The notes: generated from the sequence alone by a model not told the origin. A stretch of DNA of 64,000 bases from Caldovatus sediminis (GCF_014644455.1 NZ_BMKS01000006.1:62001-126000); one strand, 5' to 3'. Positions 9,022-17,117 are shown, numbered from the stretch's first letter. A program made the numbers and translations.

Positions 9022-9732
9022 ATGAAGATCACCTGGTTCGGCCATTCGGCCTTCCGGCTGGAGTTCGGCTCGTCGGTCGTGATGATCGACCCCTTCCTCA
9101 CCGGCAACCCGGCCTTCTCCGGCGACCCCAAGGCCGCCGCGGCGGGCGCGACGCACGTCCTCCTCACCCACGGCCACTCGGACCATGTCGGCGATGCCGT
9201 CGCCATCTCGAAGCGCACCGGCGCCAAGGTGGTGGCGAACTACGACCTCTGCATGTGGCTCGGCCGGCAGGGCCTCGAGAAGATGGACCCGATGAACACC
9301 GGCGGCACCACCGACCAGGGCGAGTTCGCCGTCTCGCTCACCATCGCCTTCCACTCCTCGGGCGTGCTCGAGCAGAACGGCATGTCGCAGCACCTCGGCC
9401 TGCCGAACGGCATCGTCGTGACGCCGAAGGCGAAGGGCGAGCCGGTCGTCTACCACATGGGCGACACCGAGATCTTCTCCGACATGGCGCTGATCGGGGA
9501 GCTGTACCAGCCGACGGTGGCGATGGTGCCGGTCGGCGACCGCTTCACCATGGGCCCGCGCAGCGCGGCGATGGCGGTGAAGCGCTTCCTGCCGAGCGTC
9601 ACCACCGCGATCCCCTGCCACTACGCCACCTTCGGCCTGCTGCTGCCCGACGCCTCCGGCTTCGTCGCCGAGATGCAGGGCGCCAGGGCGCGCGTGCTGG
9701 TGCCCGAGAAGGGCGCGCCGGTCACGCTCTGA
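9022..9732 (+). CDS. UPF0173 metallo-beta-lactamase-fold hydrolase
   Basis: Metal-dependent hydrolase of 236 residues, matching the UPF0173 family length. The N-terminus [15 protein letters not shown] and the zinc motif HGHSDH (His50, His52, Asp54, His55) are clear. Later metal ligands are likely in [10 protein letters not shown] and PCHYATFG. The physiological substrate of this family is not established. The start is supported by an AGGAG ribosome site 9 bases upstream of the ATG. It stands alone: the gene upstream is divergent and the gene downstream is convergent, with a strong hairpin in between. A role in thioester or lactone hydrolysis is possible but not demonstrable here. Confidence 0.93.
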   Translation: MKITWFGHSAFRLEFGSSVVMIDPFLTGNPAFSGDPKAAAAGATHVLLTHGHSDHVGDAVAISKRTGAKVVANYDLCMWLGRQGLEKMDPMNTGGTTDQGEFAVSLTIAFHSSGVLEQNGMSQHLGLPNGIVVTPKAKGEPVVYHMGDTEIFSDMALIGELYQPTVAMVPVGDRFTMGPRSAAMAVKRFLPSVTTAIPCHYATFGLLLPDASGFVAEMQGARARVLVPEKGAPVTL

Positions 9733-9743
9733 CCGCCGCGTCG

Positions 9744-9775
9744 CGCGCCCCGCGGCGCCGTCGCGGCGGGGCGCG
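9744..9775. terminator. Hairpin between convergent genes
   Basis: A perfect 10-bp stem CGCGCCCCGC / GCGGGGCGCG with a 12-base loop fills the short gap between the UPF0173 stop and the stop codon of the convergent carboxymuconolactone-decarboxylase-like gene. No T-tract follows on either strand, so it may act bidirectionally or with Rho. Confidence 0.55.
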
Positions 9776-10327
9776 TCAGTCCCTCGGCAGCGGGTACTTC
9801 TCCAGATAGGGCATGTACTCGGGCTCGACGTCGATCCGGAGCGTCGCGAGCAGCCGTACCACGGCGCAGTAGAAGCTGATGGTGATGACGAGGTCCACCA
9901 GCCGCTCGTTGTCGAAATGCGCGCGCAGCGCCTCGAAGGTCGCCTCGCTGGCGCCGGGGCCGGCGGCGATCTCGCGCGCCGCGCGCAGCACCAGCTTCGC
10001 CACCGGCTCCAGCGCCGTCGGCCGGCCGGCGGTGTCGTCGATGATCGCCCGGATGTCGGCGTCGGTGACGCCGAAGTCGTAGCCGATCTTGATGTGGTGC
10101 GACCACTCGTAGGGCGAGCGCGCCACCCAGCCGACTTGCAGGATCGCCATTTCGCGCAGCCGCGGGTCGAGCCTGCTCTTGTGCCGGATGTAGTGGCCGA
10201 GGACGTGCTGCGCCCGCGCCCCGCCGGGGCTGTGCACCAGGCAGCGGAACAGGTTGATGTTGCGCGCCAGCAGGTCCTGGTCCGACGGCGCCAGGTCCGC
10301 CTTGTCGAGATAGGGCAGTCGCGCCAT
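9776..10327 (-). CDS. Carboxymuconolactone decarboxylase / AhpD-like family protein
   Basis: All-alpha protein of 183 residues. The central segment LDPRLREMAILQVGWVARSPYEWSHH (residues about 54-78) is the signature of the carboxymuconolactone decarboxylase family, with Glu74, His77 and His78 in the usual acid/base positions. There is no CxxC pair, so peroxidase activity of the AhpD type is unlikely. Family members decarboxylate lactones or act as uncharacterised helpers in aromatic and CoA-ester catabolism. The gene is divergent from the hydratase/CoA-transferase/lyase cassette at 10569. The intergenic DNA carries a perfect 25-base inverted repeat that could control both. Substrate unknown. 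Confidence 0.88.
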   Translation of the reverse strand: MARLPYLDKADLAPSDQDLLARNINLFRCLVHSPGGARAQHVLGHYIRHKSRLDPRLREMAILQVGWVARSPYEWSHHIKIGYDFGVTDADIRAIIDDTAGRPTALEPVAKLVLRAAREIAAGPGASEATFEALRAHFDNERLVDLVITISFYCAVVRLLATLRIDVEPEYMPYLEKYPLPRD

Positions 10328-10466
10328 CGCTCGATTCCTCCCGCGATCGGATCGCGCGCGGAGCTTGGGTGGCGGCGGCGCGCCGGGTCAACCCCCGGGC
10401 GCGGCCTCGCCGCCCGCCGCGCCCGTGCGGGGAAGGCGCGGCAGCCCGGCCATGCGGGGACACGGC

Positions 10467-10495
10467 TTGACGCGGCCCGCGCCAGGGCCTGCGAT
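10467..10495 (+). promoter_or_regulatory. Possible sigma70-type promoter for the CoA cassette
   Basis: TTGACG (10467-10472), a 17-base spacer and TGCGAT (10490-10495) precede the hydratase gene. The -35 is good and the -10 weak. The inverted repeat at 10497-10521 begins at the expected transcription start, where a bound repressor would block initiation. Confidence 0.3.
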
Positions 10496-10496
10496 G

Positions 10497-10521
10497 GGCG
10501 CGCACGGGCCGCGTGCGCGCC
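10497..10521. promoter_or_regulatory. Perfect 10-bp inverted repeat upstream of the CoA cassette
   Basis: Arms GGCGCGCACG and CGTGCGCGCC with a 5-base centre GGCCG. The element ends 47 bases before the hydratase ATG and lies in the divergent region shared with the carboxymuconolactone-decarboxylase-like gene. It may be an operator or, once transcribed, a leader hairpin. No regulator gene is adjacent. Confidence 0.5.
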
Positions 10522-10568
10522 GCGGCGGCGCGGCCCGCCCGCCATCGCGAGACAGGGATCGGAAGAGC

Positions 10569-11444
10569 ATGGCTGAGCAGGATTTCGACACGGCGATCGC
10601 CGCCGTCCAGCGCGAATGGGTCGGCCGCAGGCGCGTCCAGGAGGACGAGATCGGCCTGACCACCGTGCGCCGCGTCGCCGGCATGCTCGACCTCGACCCG
10701 GACTCCTTCCAGCTCGGCACGCCGCTGCCGCCGCACTGGTTCACGATCTTCTTCGGCCCGATCTTCCGCCAGTCCGACATCGGCCCGGACGGCCACGCCC
10801 GGCCCGGCGTCGTCCTGCCGCCGATCCCGCTGCCGCGGCGCATGGGCGCGGGCCGGCGCGTGCGCATCATGGGCCGCCTGCGCGCCGGCGAACCCGCGCG
10901 GCAGACCACCGAGGTCGTCGCGATCACGCCGAAGAAGGCGCGCACCGGCCAGATCGCCATCCTCACCCTGCGCCAGACCGTCGAGGCGCGCGGCCAGACC
11001 ATCGCCGTGGACGAGTTCGACGCGATCTACCGCGAGGCCGTCCCCCCCGGCCAGAAGGGCCCCGCGGCGACGCCGACCCCGGCGCCGACCGACGCCGCCT
11101 GGTCGGACGAGATCGTGCTCACCAACCCGCTGATCTTCCGCTACTCCGCGATCACCTGGAACGCGCACCGCATCCACTACGACGCCGACTACACGCGCAA
11201 CGTCGAGGGCTACCCGAACGTCGTGCACAACGGCGGCCTGACGATGCACCTGATCCTCGACGCCGCGCTGAAGCGCGCGCCCGGGGAGCTCACCGGCTAC
11301 ACGGCGCGGCTCGTCCATCCGCTCTTCGCCGGCGAGACCCTGGTCATGGCCGGCCACGCGGCGCGCGAGGGGAAGATGAGCGTCTGGGGCGCCAACAAGG
11401 CCGGCGCCCTCTGCGCCCAGCTGGAGCTGGAGTTCGCGAAGTGA
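10569..11444 (+). CDS. Acyl-CoA hydratase with FAS1-like dehydratase and MaoC hot-dog domains
   Basis: Double hot-dog hydratase of 291 residues. The N-terminal half (to about 150) resembles the FAS1-like dehydratase domain. The C-terminal half holds the active-site-like segment TWNAHRIHYD with Asn198, His200 and His203. This variant of the MaoC motif is typical of mesaconyl-C4-CoA and itaconyl-CoA hydratases and of mitochondrial HTD2. The gene overlaps the next, a family III CoA-transferase (GTGA), and a CitE-like lyase follows. That trio matches the steps activate, hydrate and cleave for a C5 dicarboxylate. The ATG at 10569 was chosen because a longer upstream reading frame is arginine-rich and not family-like. 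Exact substrate (itaconyl- or mesaconyl-CoA) is inference. Confidence 0.85.
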   Translation: MAEQDFDTAIAAVQREWVGRRRVQEDEIGLTTVRRVAGMLDLDPDSFQLGTPLPPHWFTIFFGPIFRQSDIGPDGHARPGVVLPPIPLPRRMGAGRRVRIMGRLRAGEPARQTTEVVAITPKKARTGQIAILTLRQTVEARGQTIAVDEFDAIYREAVPPGQKGPAATPTPAPTDAAWSDEIVLTNPLIFRYSAITWNAHRIHYDADYTRNVEGYPNVVHNGGLTMHLILDAALKRAPGELTGYTARLVHPLFAGETLVMAGHAAREGKMSVWGANKAGALCAQLELEFAK

Positions 11445-12658
11445 CCGGAGGCCCGCTGGAGGGTGTGCGCGTCGTGGATCTGACGACCGTCGTCGTCGGC
11501 CCGGTCGCCTCGCGCACCCTCGCCGACCAGGGGGCGGAGGTGATCAAGGTGGAGGCGCCGGAGGGGGACATCCTCCGCCACCTCGCCCATGGCAGCCGCA
11601 CGCCGGGCATGTCCGGCAAGTTCATGAACTTCAACCGCAACAAGCGCGGCGTCTGCCTGAACCTCAAGCACCCGGACGGGCTCGCCGCGATGAAGCGGCT
11701 GCTCGCGCGCGCCGACGTCTTCGTCAGCAACGTCCGCCCGCCGGCGCTCGCGCGGCTCGGCCTCGACCACGCCTCCCTGTCGCGGGAGAACCCGCGGCTG
11801 ATCGTCTGCAACATCGTCGCCTTCGGCCGCGGCGGGCGCTACTACAACCGCCCGGCCTACGACCCGATCATCCAGAGCCTCTCCGGCGTCGCCGGCACCT
11901 TCGAGCGCGCGATCGGCGAGCCGCGCTTCGTGCCGATGGTGATGACCGACCACGTCACCGGCCTGATCGCCGCGCAGTGCATCGGCTTCGCCCTCTACCG
12001 CCGCGAGCGCACCGGCGTCGGCGAGGCGATCGAGGTGCCGATGTTCGAGAACATGGCGGGCTTCGTCGCCTCCGAGCACCTCGGCGCCGCCACCTTCGAC
12101 CCGCCCTGCGGCCCCTCCGGCGACGGCCGGCTGCTGAGCCCGGACTACCGGCCGCTGCCGACGAAGGACGGCTACATCACCGTCGCGCCGAACAACAACG
12201 CGCAGGCCTTCGCCTTCTTCGACGCCATCGGCCGGCCGGAGCTGAAGACCGATCCGCGCTTCTCCACCGCCGCGGCGCGCACCGCGCATCCGGAGGAGTA
12301 CTTCAAGGTCCGCACCGAGGGCCTCGCCCGGAAGACCACCGCCGAGTGGCTGGAGATCTTCGCCGCGCTCGACGTGCCCGCCGCGCGCTACAACACCATT
12401 GACGACCTGCTCACCGACCCGCACCTCGCCGACGTCGGCTTCTTCTTCCCCGAGGAGCACCCGACCGAGGGCCGCATCCGCCGCACCCGCGTCGCCAACC
12501 GCTTCTCCGGCGGCATGCGCGAGGACACGCTCCCCGCGCCGCGCCTCGGCCAGCACACGCGCGAGGTGCTGGCGGAGCTGGGCTACGGCGCCGCGGAGAT
12601 CGCCCGCATGGTGGAGACCGGCGCCGCCGTTGACCGCCACCGGACCGAGACCGTCTGA
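11441..12658 (+). CDS. Family III (CaiB/BaiF) CoA-transferase
   Basis: Class III CoA-transferase of 405 residues that moves CoA between carboxylic acids. The N-terminus GVRVVDLTTVVVGP and DQGAEVIKVEAPEGD are classic. Asp170 in MVMTDHVTG corresponds to the aspartate that forms the acyl-anhydride intermediate in formyl-CoA transferase. The GTG start overlaps the stop of the hydratase gene, and the lyase gene starts 24 bases after its own stop. In known pathways enzymes of this family load CoA from succinyl-CoA onto itaconate or move CoA within mesaconate. The gene order makes one of these roles likely here. The donor and acceptor cannot be read from sequence. Confidence 0.9.
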   Translation: MTGGPLEGVRVVDLTTVVVGPVASRTLADQGAEVIKVEAPEGDILRHLAHGSRTPGMSGKFMNFNRNKRGVCLNLKHPDGLAAMKRLLARADVFVSNVRPPALARLGLDHASLSRENPRLIVCNIVAFGRGGRYYNRPAYDPIIQSLSGVAGTFERAIGEPRFVPMVMTDHVTGLIAAQCIGFALYRRERTGVGEAIEVPMFENMAGFVASEHLGAATFDPPCGPSGDGRLLSPDYRPLPTKDGYITVAPNNNAQAFAFFDAIGRPELKTDPRFSTAAARTAHPEEYFKVRTEGLARKTTAEWLEIFAALDVPAARYNTIDDLLTDPHLADVGFFFPEEHPTEGRIRRTRVANRFSGGMREDTLPAPRLGQHTREVLAELGYGAAEIARMVETGAAVDRHRTETV

Positions 12659-12682
12659 GACATCCCCGGAGCCCCGACCCCG

Positions 12683-13561
12683 ATGACCCGACGCGCCCCG
12701 CTCCCCACCTGGCGCTCGCTGCTCTTCGTCCCCGCCACCGCCGAGCGCTTCGTCGCCAAGGCCCACACCCGCGGCGCGGACGCGATCATCCTCGACCTCG
12801 AGGACTCGATCCCGCCGGCGGAGAAGGAGGCGGCGCGCGCCGCCCTCGCCGGCGCCGCGCGCATTGTCGGCCAGGCGGGCGCGGACGTGGTGGTGCGCAT
12901 CAACCGCCCGCTCGAGCTCGCCGTGCCCGACATCGCCGCGGCGGTGATGCCGCAGGTCGCCGCGCTGATGCTGCCCAAGGTCATGGGGCCGGAGCACGTG
13001 CGCCTGCTCTCCGAGGTGGTCGCGGCGCGCGAGGCCGCGCTCGGCATGCCCATCGGCCACACGCGCTTCCTCGCGCTGGTCGAGACGCCGGCGGCGCTGC
13101 CGCACCTCAACGCCATCGCCGCGGCCGACCCGCGCATGGTCGCGCTCGGCGCCGGCGGCGAGGACATGGCGACCGAGCTCGAGAGCCAGCCGACGCCGGA
13201 TGCGATGTACGTCTTCGCCATGCTCGCGGTCGCCGCCGCCCGTGCCGCCGGCATCCTGCCGATGGGCGTGCTCGGCCCCTTCGCCGACTTCAGGGACCTG
13301 GAGGCCTACCGCGCCGGGCTGCGGCGCTCCCGCGCCCTCGGCTTCGCCTGCGCCGCCTGCATCCACCCGGTGCACGTGCCGATCATCAACGAGGAATACG
13401 GCGTCAAGCCCGAGGAGCTGGAGCGCGCGAAGCGCCTCGTCGCCACCTTCGAGGACGCGGTCGCGCGCGGCCTCGGCGCCGTCGCCTTCGAGGGGGCGAT
13501 GATCGACCTGCCGATCGTCGAGCGCGCGCGCCGCCTCATCGCGCGCGCCCGTCCGGGCTGA
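12683..13561 (+). CDS. CitE/HpcH-family acyl-CoA lyase (malyl-/citramalyl-CoA lyase-like)
   Basis: TIM-barrel lyase of 292 residues. Seen: RSLLFVPAT at the start, LDLEDS (38-43), VRIN with Arg73, LVETPAAL with Glu134, and GGEDMATEL with Asp161. The Arg, Glu and Asp are the CoA-thioester and Mg2+ ligands of the CitE/HpcH family. Enzymes of this type cleave malyl-CoA or citramalyl-CoA to acetyl-CoA plus glyoxylate or pyruvate. As third gene of the hydratase/CoA-transferase/lyase set it would perform the final C-C cleavage. There is no citrate lyase alpha or gamma subunit nearby, so it is not part of citrate lyase. Its 3' end overlaps by 26 bases the end of a small convergent reading frame. Confidence 0.9.
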   Translation: MTRRAPLPTWRSLLFVPATAERFVAKAHTRGADAIILDLEDSIPPAEKEAARAALAGAARIVGQAGADVVVRINRPLELAVPDIAAAVMPQVAALMLPKVMGPEHVRLLSEVVAAREAALGMPIGHTRFLALVETPAALPHLNAIAAADPRMVALGAGGEDMATELESQPTPDAMYVFAMLAVAAARAAGILPMGVLGPFADFRDLEAYRAGLRRSRALGFACAACIHPVHVPIINEEYGVKPEELERAKRLVATFEDAVARGLGAVAFEGAMIDLPIVERARRLIARARPG

Positions 13562-13904
13562 GCGCGGCGCCGGCCGTGCCGCTCGGCCGCGCGGCATGGT
13601 CCTGTCCGCGGCGGTCGAGCGCGACGTCCACCGGCTGGCCGTTGCGCATCGCCCGTCCGCGCCGGATGCCCCGCCCGTCCGGCCGCAGGCCGGTGAGAGG
13701 GGCGCAGCCGGTCTCCTCGATGCGGCTGCGGGCCTGGCCCTCGCTGAGGCGGTTCGCGTCGGGCCGGGCGGCGGCGCCTGCCCGGGCGCCGCGCCCCCGG
13801 TTCGCACCCGGGGCTCGTGGGCATCGTCGGGGCGCATCGGGACGGGACCGGGGGGCCGGACCTGCGCCCGCGCCGCCGGGCGTGCCGAGCCGAGGGCGTC
13901 GCAT
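13536..13904 (-). CDS. Small protein with a degenerate repeat-like C-terminal domain; possibly decaying
   Basis: Reading frame of 122 residues preceded by a good AAGGAG ribosome site 10 bases before the ATG. Residues about 54-100 (LSEGQARSRIEETG, then TGLRPDGRGI, then RGRAMRNGQPVDVALD) resemble a domain I know from small secreted proteins of Acetobacteraceae, where it usually reads ARxRIEEAGYxxVxGLRKDxxGxWRGxAxRxGxxVxVALDYQG. Those proteins carry a signal peptide. Here the first 50 residues are Arg/Pro/Gly-rich with none, and the domain is followed by a 22-residue tail. The protein could be a diverged or frame-damaged copy. The 3' end overlaps the CitE-like gene. Assignment rests on motif memory only. 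Confidence 0.5.
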   Translation of the reverse strand: MRRPRLGTPGGAGAGPAPRSRPDAPRRCPRAPGANRGRGARAGAAARPDANRLSEGQARSRIEETGCAPLTGLRPDGRGIRRGRAMRNGQPVDVALDRRGQDHAARPSGTAGAALSPDGRAR

Positions 13905-14056
13905 CGTCGGGGATCTCCTTGCCGGCCCGGAGTCGCGGCGGCCCGGCGGCCGCGATCCCGCCCCTGACGGCCGGGCCGGCGCGGCGTTGCCGTTGCGCGG
14001 GCGGTCGGTTCCTCGGCGCGCTTCCCACCCGCCCCCCGCGGGCGTAAACCCGCCCC

Positions 14057-14683
14057 ATGGACGCCTCCCCGCCCGCCCCGACCGCCGCGCGCCGCCGCGC
14101 GGAGCTCCACCGGGCCACCGCCGAGACCGACATCCGGATCACCCTCGACCTCGACGGCTCGGGCACGGCCGAGGTCGCGACCGGCATCGGCTTCCTCGAC
14201 CACATGCTGACCGCGCTCGCCCGCCACGCCCTGTTCGACCTCACGGTGCAGGCGCGCGGCGACCTGCACATCGATTTCCACCACACCACGGAGGACGTCG
14301 GCATCGTCCTCGGCCAGTGCCTGCGCCGCGCGCTCGGCGAGCGCCGCGGCGTCCGGCGCTTCGGCCACGCGGTGGTGCCGATGGACGAGGCGCTGGCGGA
14401 ATGCGCGGTGGACCTCTCCGGCCGCCCCTTCCTCGCCTGGTCGGTGCCCTTCGCCCGCGACAAGGTCGGGGAGATGGACACCGAGCTGTTCGAGGAGTTC
14501 TTCCGCGCCCTCGCCTTCAATGCGGGCCTCACCCTCCACCTCGCCCTGAAGGCGGGCGGCAACGCCCACCACGTCGCGGAGGCGTGCTTCAAGGCCGCGG
14601 CGCGCGCGCTGCGCGCCGCCTGCGAGCCCGATCCGCGCGCCGCGGGCGCGATTCCCTCGACGAAGGGCATGCTGGAGGGCTGA
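14057..14683 (+). CDS. hisB: Imidazoleglycerol-phosphate dehydratase
   Basis: Monofunctional HisB dehydratase of 208 residues that converts imidazole-glycerol phosphate to imidazole-acetol phosphate in histidine biosynthesis. The metal-binding motif HHTTED (75-80), GIGFLDHMLTALARH and the C-terminal GGNAHHVAEACFKAAARALR are all intact. It lacks the histidinol-phosphatase domain of the enterobacterial bifunctional enzyme, as usual outside enterobacteria. It opens a tight cluster (DUF2628, hisH, GNAT, hisA). The next start is 7 bases after its stop. The N-terminal ten residues are Pro/Ala-rich; the ATG is the first plausible start. Confidence 0.97.
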   Translation: MDASPPAPTAARRRAELHRATAETDIRITLDLDGSGTAEVATGIGFLDHMLTALARHALFDLTVQARGDLHIDFHHTTEDVGIVLGQCLRRALGERRGVRRFGHAVVPMDEALAECAVDLSGRPFLAWSVPFARDKVGEMDTELFEEFFRALAFNAGLTLHLALKAGGNAHHVAEACFKAAARALRAACEPDPRAAGAIPSTKGMLEG

Positions 14684-14690
14684 CCCGGCC

Positions 14691-15077
14691 ATGCGCGTCT
14701 GGACCGTCCACGCCCCGCCGGAGGCCGCCCCCGCGCGCCGCCCCCGGGCGCCGGTCCTGCTGCGCGAGGCGTTCTCCTGGACCGCCTTCCTCTTCGGCGC
14801 CCTCTGGTTCCTCTGGCACCGGATGTGGCTGGTCCTGCTGATCTACCTCGCGGTCGCGGCGCTGATCGCAGCGCTGCTGCCGGAACGCGTCGCGCCCTAC
14901 GCCGCCTTCGCGCTGCAGCTCCTCGTCGGCTTCCACGCGCGCGACCTGCGCCGCTGGACGCTGGAGCGGCGCGGCTGGCGCCTCGCCGCGATCGTCGCCG
15001 CGCGCGACGAGGACGCCGCCTGGGCGCGCCTGCTGGCGGAGCGCCCCGACCTCGCCCGGGCCGCCGCCCGCGCATGA
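14691..15077 (+). CDS. DUF2628 small membrane protein
   Basis: Protein of 128 residues with a DUF2628-type core. Residues about 24-50 ([28 protein letters not shown]) and 50-80 form two or three closely spaced membrane helices, and the C-terminal third is charged and cytosolic. DUF2628 has no assigned function. In alphaproteobacteria a copy often lies between hisB and hisH, as here, with 7 bases after hisB. The location suggests simple co-expression rather than a catalytic role in histidine synthesis. An ATG overlapping its stop codon could serve as an alternative start for hisH. Confidence 0.88.
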   Translation: MRVWTVHAPPEAAPARRPRAPVLLREAFSWTAFLFGALWFLWHRMWLVLLIYLAVAALIAALLPERVAPYAAFALQLLVGFHARDLRRWTLERRGWRLAAIVAARDEDAAWARLLAERPDLARAAARA

Positions 15078-15115
15078 CCGGCCGCCGCCGTGCCGCCTCC
15101 GGGAGTCCCCCGCCC

Positions 15116-15772
15116 ATGAAGGTCGCCGTCATCGATCCCGGCTCGGGCAACCTCGCCTCGGTCCGCCGCGCGCTCGAGCGCGTCGCGCGCGAGGCGGAGC
15201 GGGAGGTGCGGGTCGGCGTCACCACCGACCCGGCCGACCTCCGCGCCGCCGACCGCATCATCCTGCCCGGCCAGGGCGCCTTCGCCGCCTGCCGCCGCGG
15301 GCTCGACGCCCTGCCCGGCATGGTCGAGGCGCTGGAGGCGCGGGTGCGCGGCCAGGGCGTGCCCTTCCTCGGCATCTGCGTCGGCATGCAGCTCCTCGCC
15401 GAGCGCGGGCTGGAGCACGGCGTCACCTTCGGCCTCGGCTGGATCCCCGGCACGGTCGAGGTCATGGACCCGCGCGGGCCCGACGGCGCGCCGCTGCCCC
15501 TGCCGCAGATGGGCTGGAACGCGCTCGACTTCGCGCCCGGGCTCGACCACCCGCTGCTCGACGGGATCGCGCCGGGCGACCACGCCTATTTCGTGCACTC
15601 CTACGCCTTCCGGGCGCTCGATCCGGAGGACGTGCTGGCGACCACCGACTACGGCGGCCCGGTTGCGGCGATCGTCGGGCGCGCCAACTACGTCGGCACG
15701 CAATTCCATGTCGAGAAGAGCCAGGCCGTCGGCCTGCGCTTCCTCGCCAACTTCCTGCGATGGGAACCATGA
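15116..15772 (+). CDS. hisH: Imidazole glycerol phosphate synthase glutaminase subunit
   Basis: Glutamine amidotransferase of 218 residues that supplies ammonia to HisF. Nucleophile Cys88 sits in [11 protein letters not shown], and His198 and Glu200 in QFHVEKSQ complete the triad. The N-terminus [12 protein letters not shown] is the conserved one and has a GGGAG ribosome site. An in-frame ATG at 15074, overlapping the previous stop, would add 14 low-complexity residues. The stop overlaps the start of the GNAT gene (ATGA). Its partner hisF is not in this window, although hisA follows. Confidence 0.96.
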   Translation: MKVAVIDPGSGNLASVRRALERVAREAEREVRVGVTTDPADLRAADRIILPGQGAFAACRRGLDALPGMVEALEARVRGQGVPFLGICVGMQLLAERGLEHGVTFGLGWIPGTVEVMDPRGPDGAPLPLPQMGWNALDFAPGLDHPLLDGIAPGDHAYFVHSYAFRALDPEDVLATTDYGGPVAAIVGRANYVGTQFHVEKSQAVGLRFLANFLRWEP

Positions 15773-16380
15773 GCAGCGGCACCGCCGATCCGCAGGCCCC
15801 CGCGCACGGGGGGCACATCCTCGAGGTCGAGCGCTGCGAGCGGCAGCTCACCGACGCCGAGCTCGCCGAGCTGTGCGAGGCGACCGACGCCGCGATCATC
15901 GAGGGCGGCGGCTTCGGCTGGATCGAGCCGCAGGGCCGCGCCGCGCTCGAGCGCCACTTCCGCGGCGTGCTGCTGGTGCCGGAGCGCGAGCTGTTCATCG
16001 CCCGCCTCGACGGCCACGTGGTCGGCTCCGCCCAGCTCGTCCGCCCGCCGCGCAACAACGAGGCGCAGGCCTTCGCCGCCCAGCTCACCCACGCCTACAT
16101 CGCCCCCTACGCGCGCGGCCACGGCCTGGCGCGCCTGATGGTGCGGCGGGTGGAGGAGCGGGCGGCGGCGCTCGGCCACCGCGTGCTCAACCTCGACGTG
16201 CGCGAGACGCAGACCACGGCGATCGCGCTGTTCGAGTCGCTCGGCTATGTCCGCTGGGGCACGCACCCGGCCTATGCGCGGGTGCGCGGCCAGACGGTGG
16301 CCGGGCACTACTACTACAAGCTGATCGAGCCGTCGCGCGGCCGGCGCAGCAACCACGCCCGGCCCTGGGCGCCGCAATGA
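15769..16380 (+). CDS. GNAT-family N-acetyltransferase
   Basis: GNAT-fold acetyltransferase of 203 residues. The acetyl-CoA pyrophosphate loop is RGHGLA (116-121) in [23 protein letters not shown]. Core strands [17 protein letters not shown] and [22 protein letters not shown] are typical. Start (ATGA with hisH) and stop (with hisA) both overlap neighbouring genes, so it is fully embedded in the histidine operon. A second in-frame ATG lies 9 bases upstream. The acceptor is unknown: small molecule, peptide or protein N-terminus are all possible. No histidine-pathway step needs an acetyltransferase, so it may simply ride in the operon. Confidence 0.9.
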   Translation: MSSGTADPQAPAHGGHILEVERCERQLTDAELAELCEATDAAIIEGGGFGWIEPQGRAALERHFRGVLLVPERELFIARLDGHVVGSAQLVRPPRNNEAQAFAAQLTHAYIAPYARGHGLARLMVRRVEERAAALGHRVLNLDVRETQTTAIALFESLGYVRWGTHPAYARVRGQTVAGHYYYKLIEPSRGRRSNHARPWAPQ

Positions 16381-17117
16381 CGCTCACCCTCTATCCGGCG
16401 ATCGACCTCAAGGCCGGCGCGGTGGTGCGGCTGCGGCGCGGCGAGATGGCCGAGGCCACGGTCTATTCCGCCGATCCCGCCGCGCAGGCGCGCGCCTTCC
16501 TCGCCGCCGGCTTCGCCTGGCTGCACGTGGTGGACCTCGACGGCGCCTTCGCCGGGCGGCCGGCCAACGCCGCGGCGGTGGAGGCGATCCTCGCCGCGGT
16601 CGGGCCTGCGCTCCGCGTGCAGCTCGGCGGCGGCATCCGCGACATGGCGACGGTCGAGGCCTGGCTCGGGCGCGGCGTGCGGCGGGTGATCCTCGGCTCC
16701 GCCGCGGTCAAGGACCCCGCCTTCGCCCGCGCCGCCTGCCGCGCCTTCCCCGGCCGCGTCGCGCTCGGCATCGACGCCCGCGACGGCCGCGTCGCGACCG
16801 AGGGCTGGGCGGAGACCTCCACCGTCACCGCCCGCGAGCTGGCGCTGCGCTTCGAGGACGCCGGCGCCGCGGCGATCATCTACACCGACATCGAGCGCGA
16901 CGGCATGCTGGGCGGCCTCAACCTCGAGGCCACGGTGGCGCTGGCGCGCGCGGTGCGGACGCCGGTGATCGCCTCGGGCGGCGTCGCCTCGCTCGACGAC
17001 CTCGCCGCGCTCAAGGCGGTGGCGCATGAGGGCATCGAGGGCGTGATCGTCGGCCGCGCCCTCTACGACGGGCGGATCGACCCCGCCGCCGCCCTCGCCC
17101 TGCTCGCCGCGCCGTAG
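16377..17117 (+). CDS. hisA: 1-(5-phosphoribosyl)-ProFAR isomerase
   Basis: HisA isomerase of 246 residues, a (beta-alpha)8 barrel that isomerises ProFAR to PRFAR. The catalytic aspartates are Asp10 (YPAIDLKAG) and the one in [10 protein letters not shown]. The phosphate loops GGGIRD (84-89), LGSAAVKD and [11 protein letters not shown] are intact. The ATG overlaps the stop of the GNAT gene. The cluster ends here: a hairpin follows and the next gene is on the opposite strand. In many alphaproteobacteria hisF and hisE come directly after hisA, so their absence marks a break in the usual order. Confidence 0.97.
   Translation: MTLTLYPAIDLKAGAVVRLRRGEMAEATVYSADPAAQARAFLAAGFAWLHVVDLDGAFAGRPANAAAVEAILAAVGPALRVQLGGGIRDMATVEAWLGRGVRRVILGSAAVKDPAFARAACRAFPGRVALGIDARDGRVATEGWAETSTVTARELALRFEDAGAAAIIYTDIERDGMLGGLNLEATVALARAVRTPVIASGGVASLDDLAALKAVAHEGIEGVIVGRALYDGRIDPAAALALLAAP

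Noticed and set aside
12683-13561. CitE-like gene as the beta subunit of citrate lyase.
   Set aside because: No citrate lyase alpha, gamma or accessory genes are present, and the neighbours are a hydratase and a CoA-transferase.
11297-14692. A 1131-codon minus-strand frame over the CoA cassette and hisB.
   Set aside because: It mirrors well-supported plus-strand genes and has only low-complexity Arg/Ala/Glu/Gly content. The only minus-strand item kept here is the short frame at 13536-13904, which has a ribosome site and a recognisable domain.
14074-15115. Alternative hisH start at 15074 overlapping the DUF2628 stop.
   Set aside because: It would add 14 low-complexity residues. The conserved N-terminus [12 protein letters not shown] and a GGGAG site support 15116.
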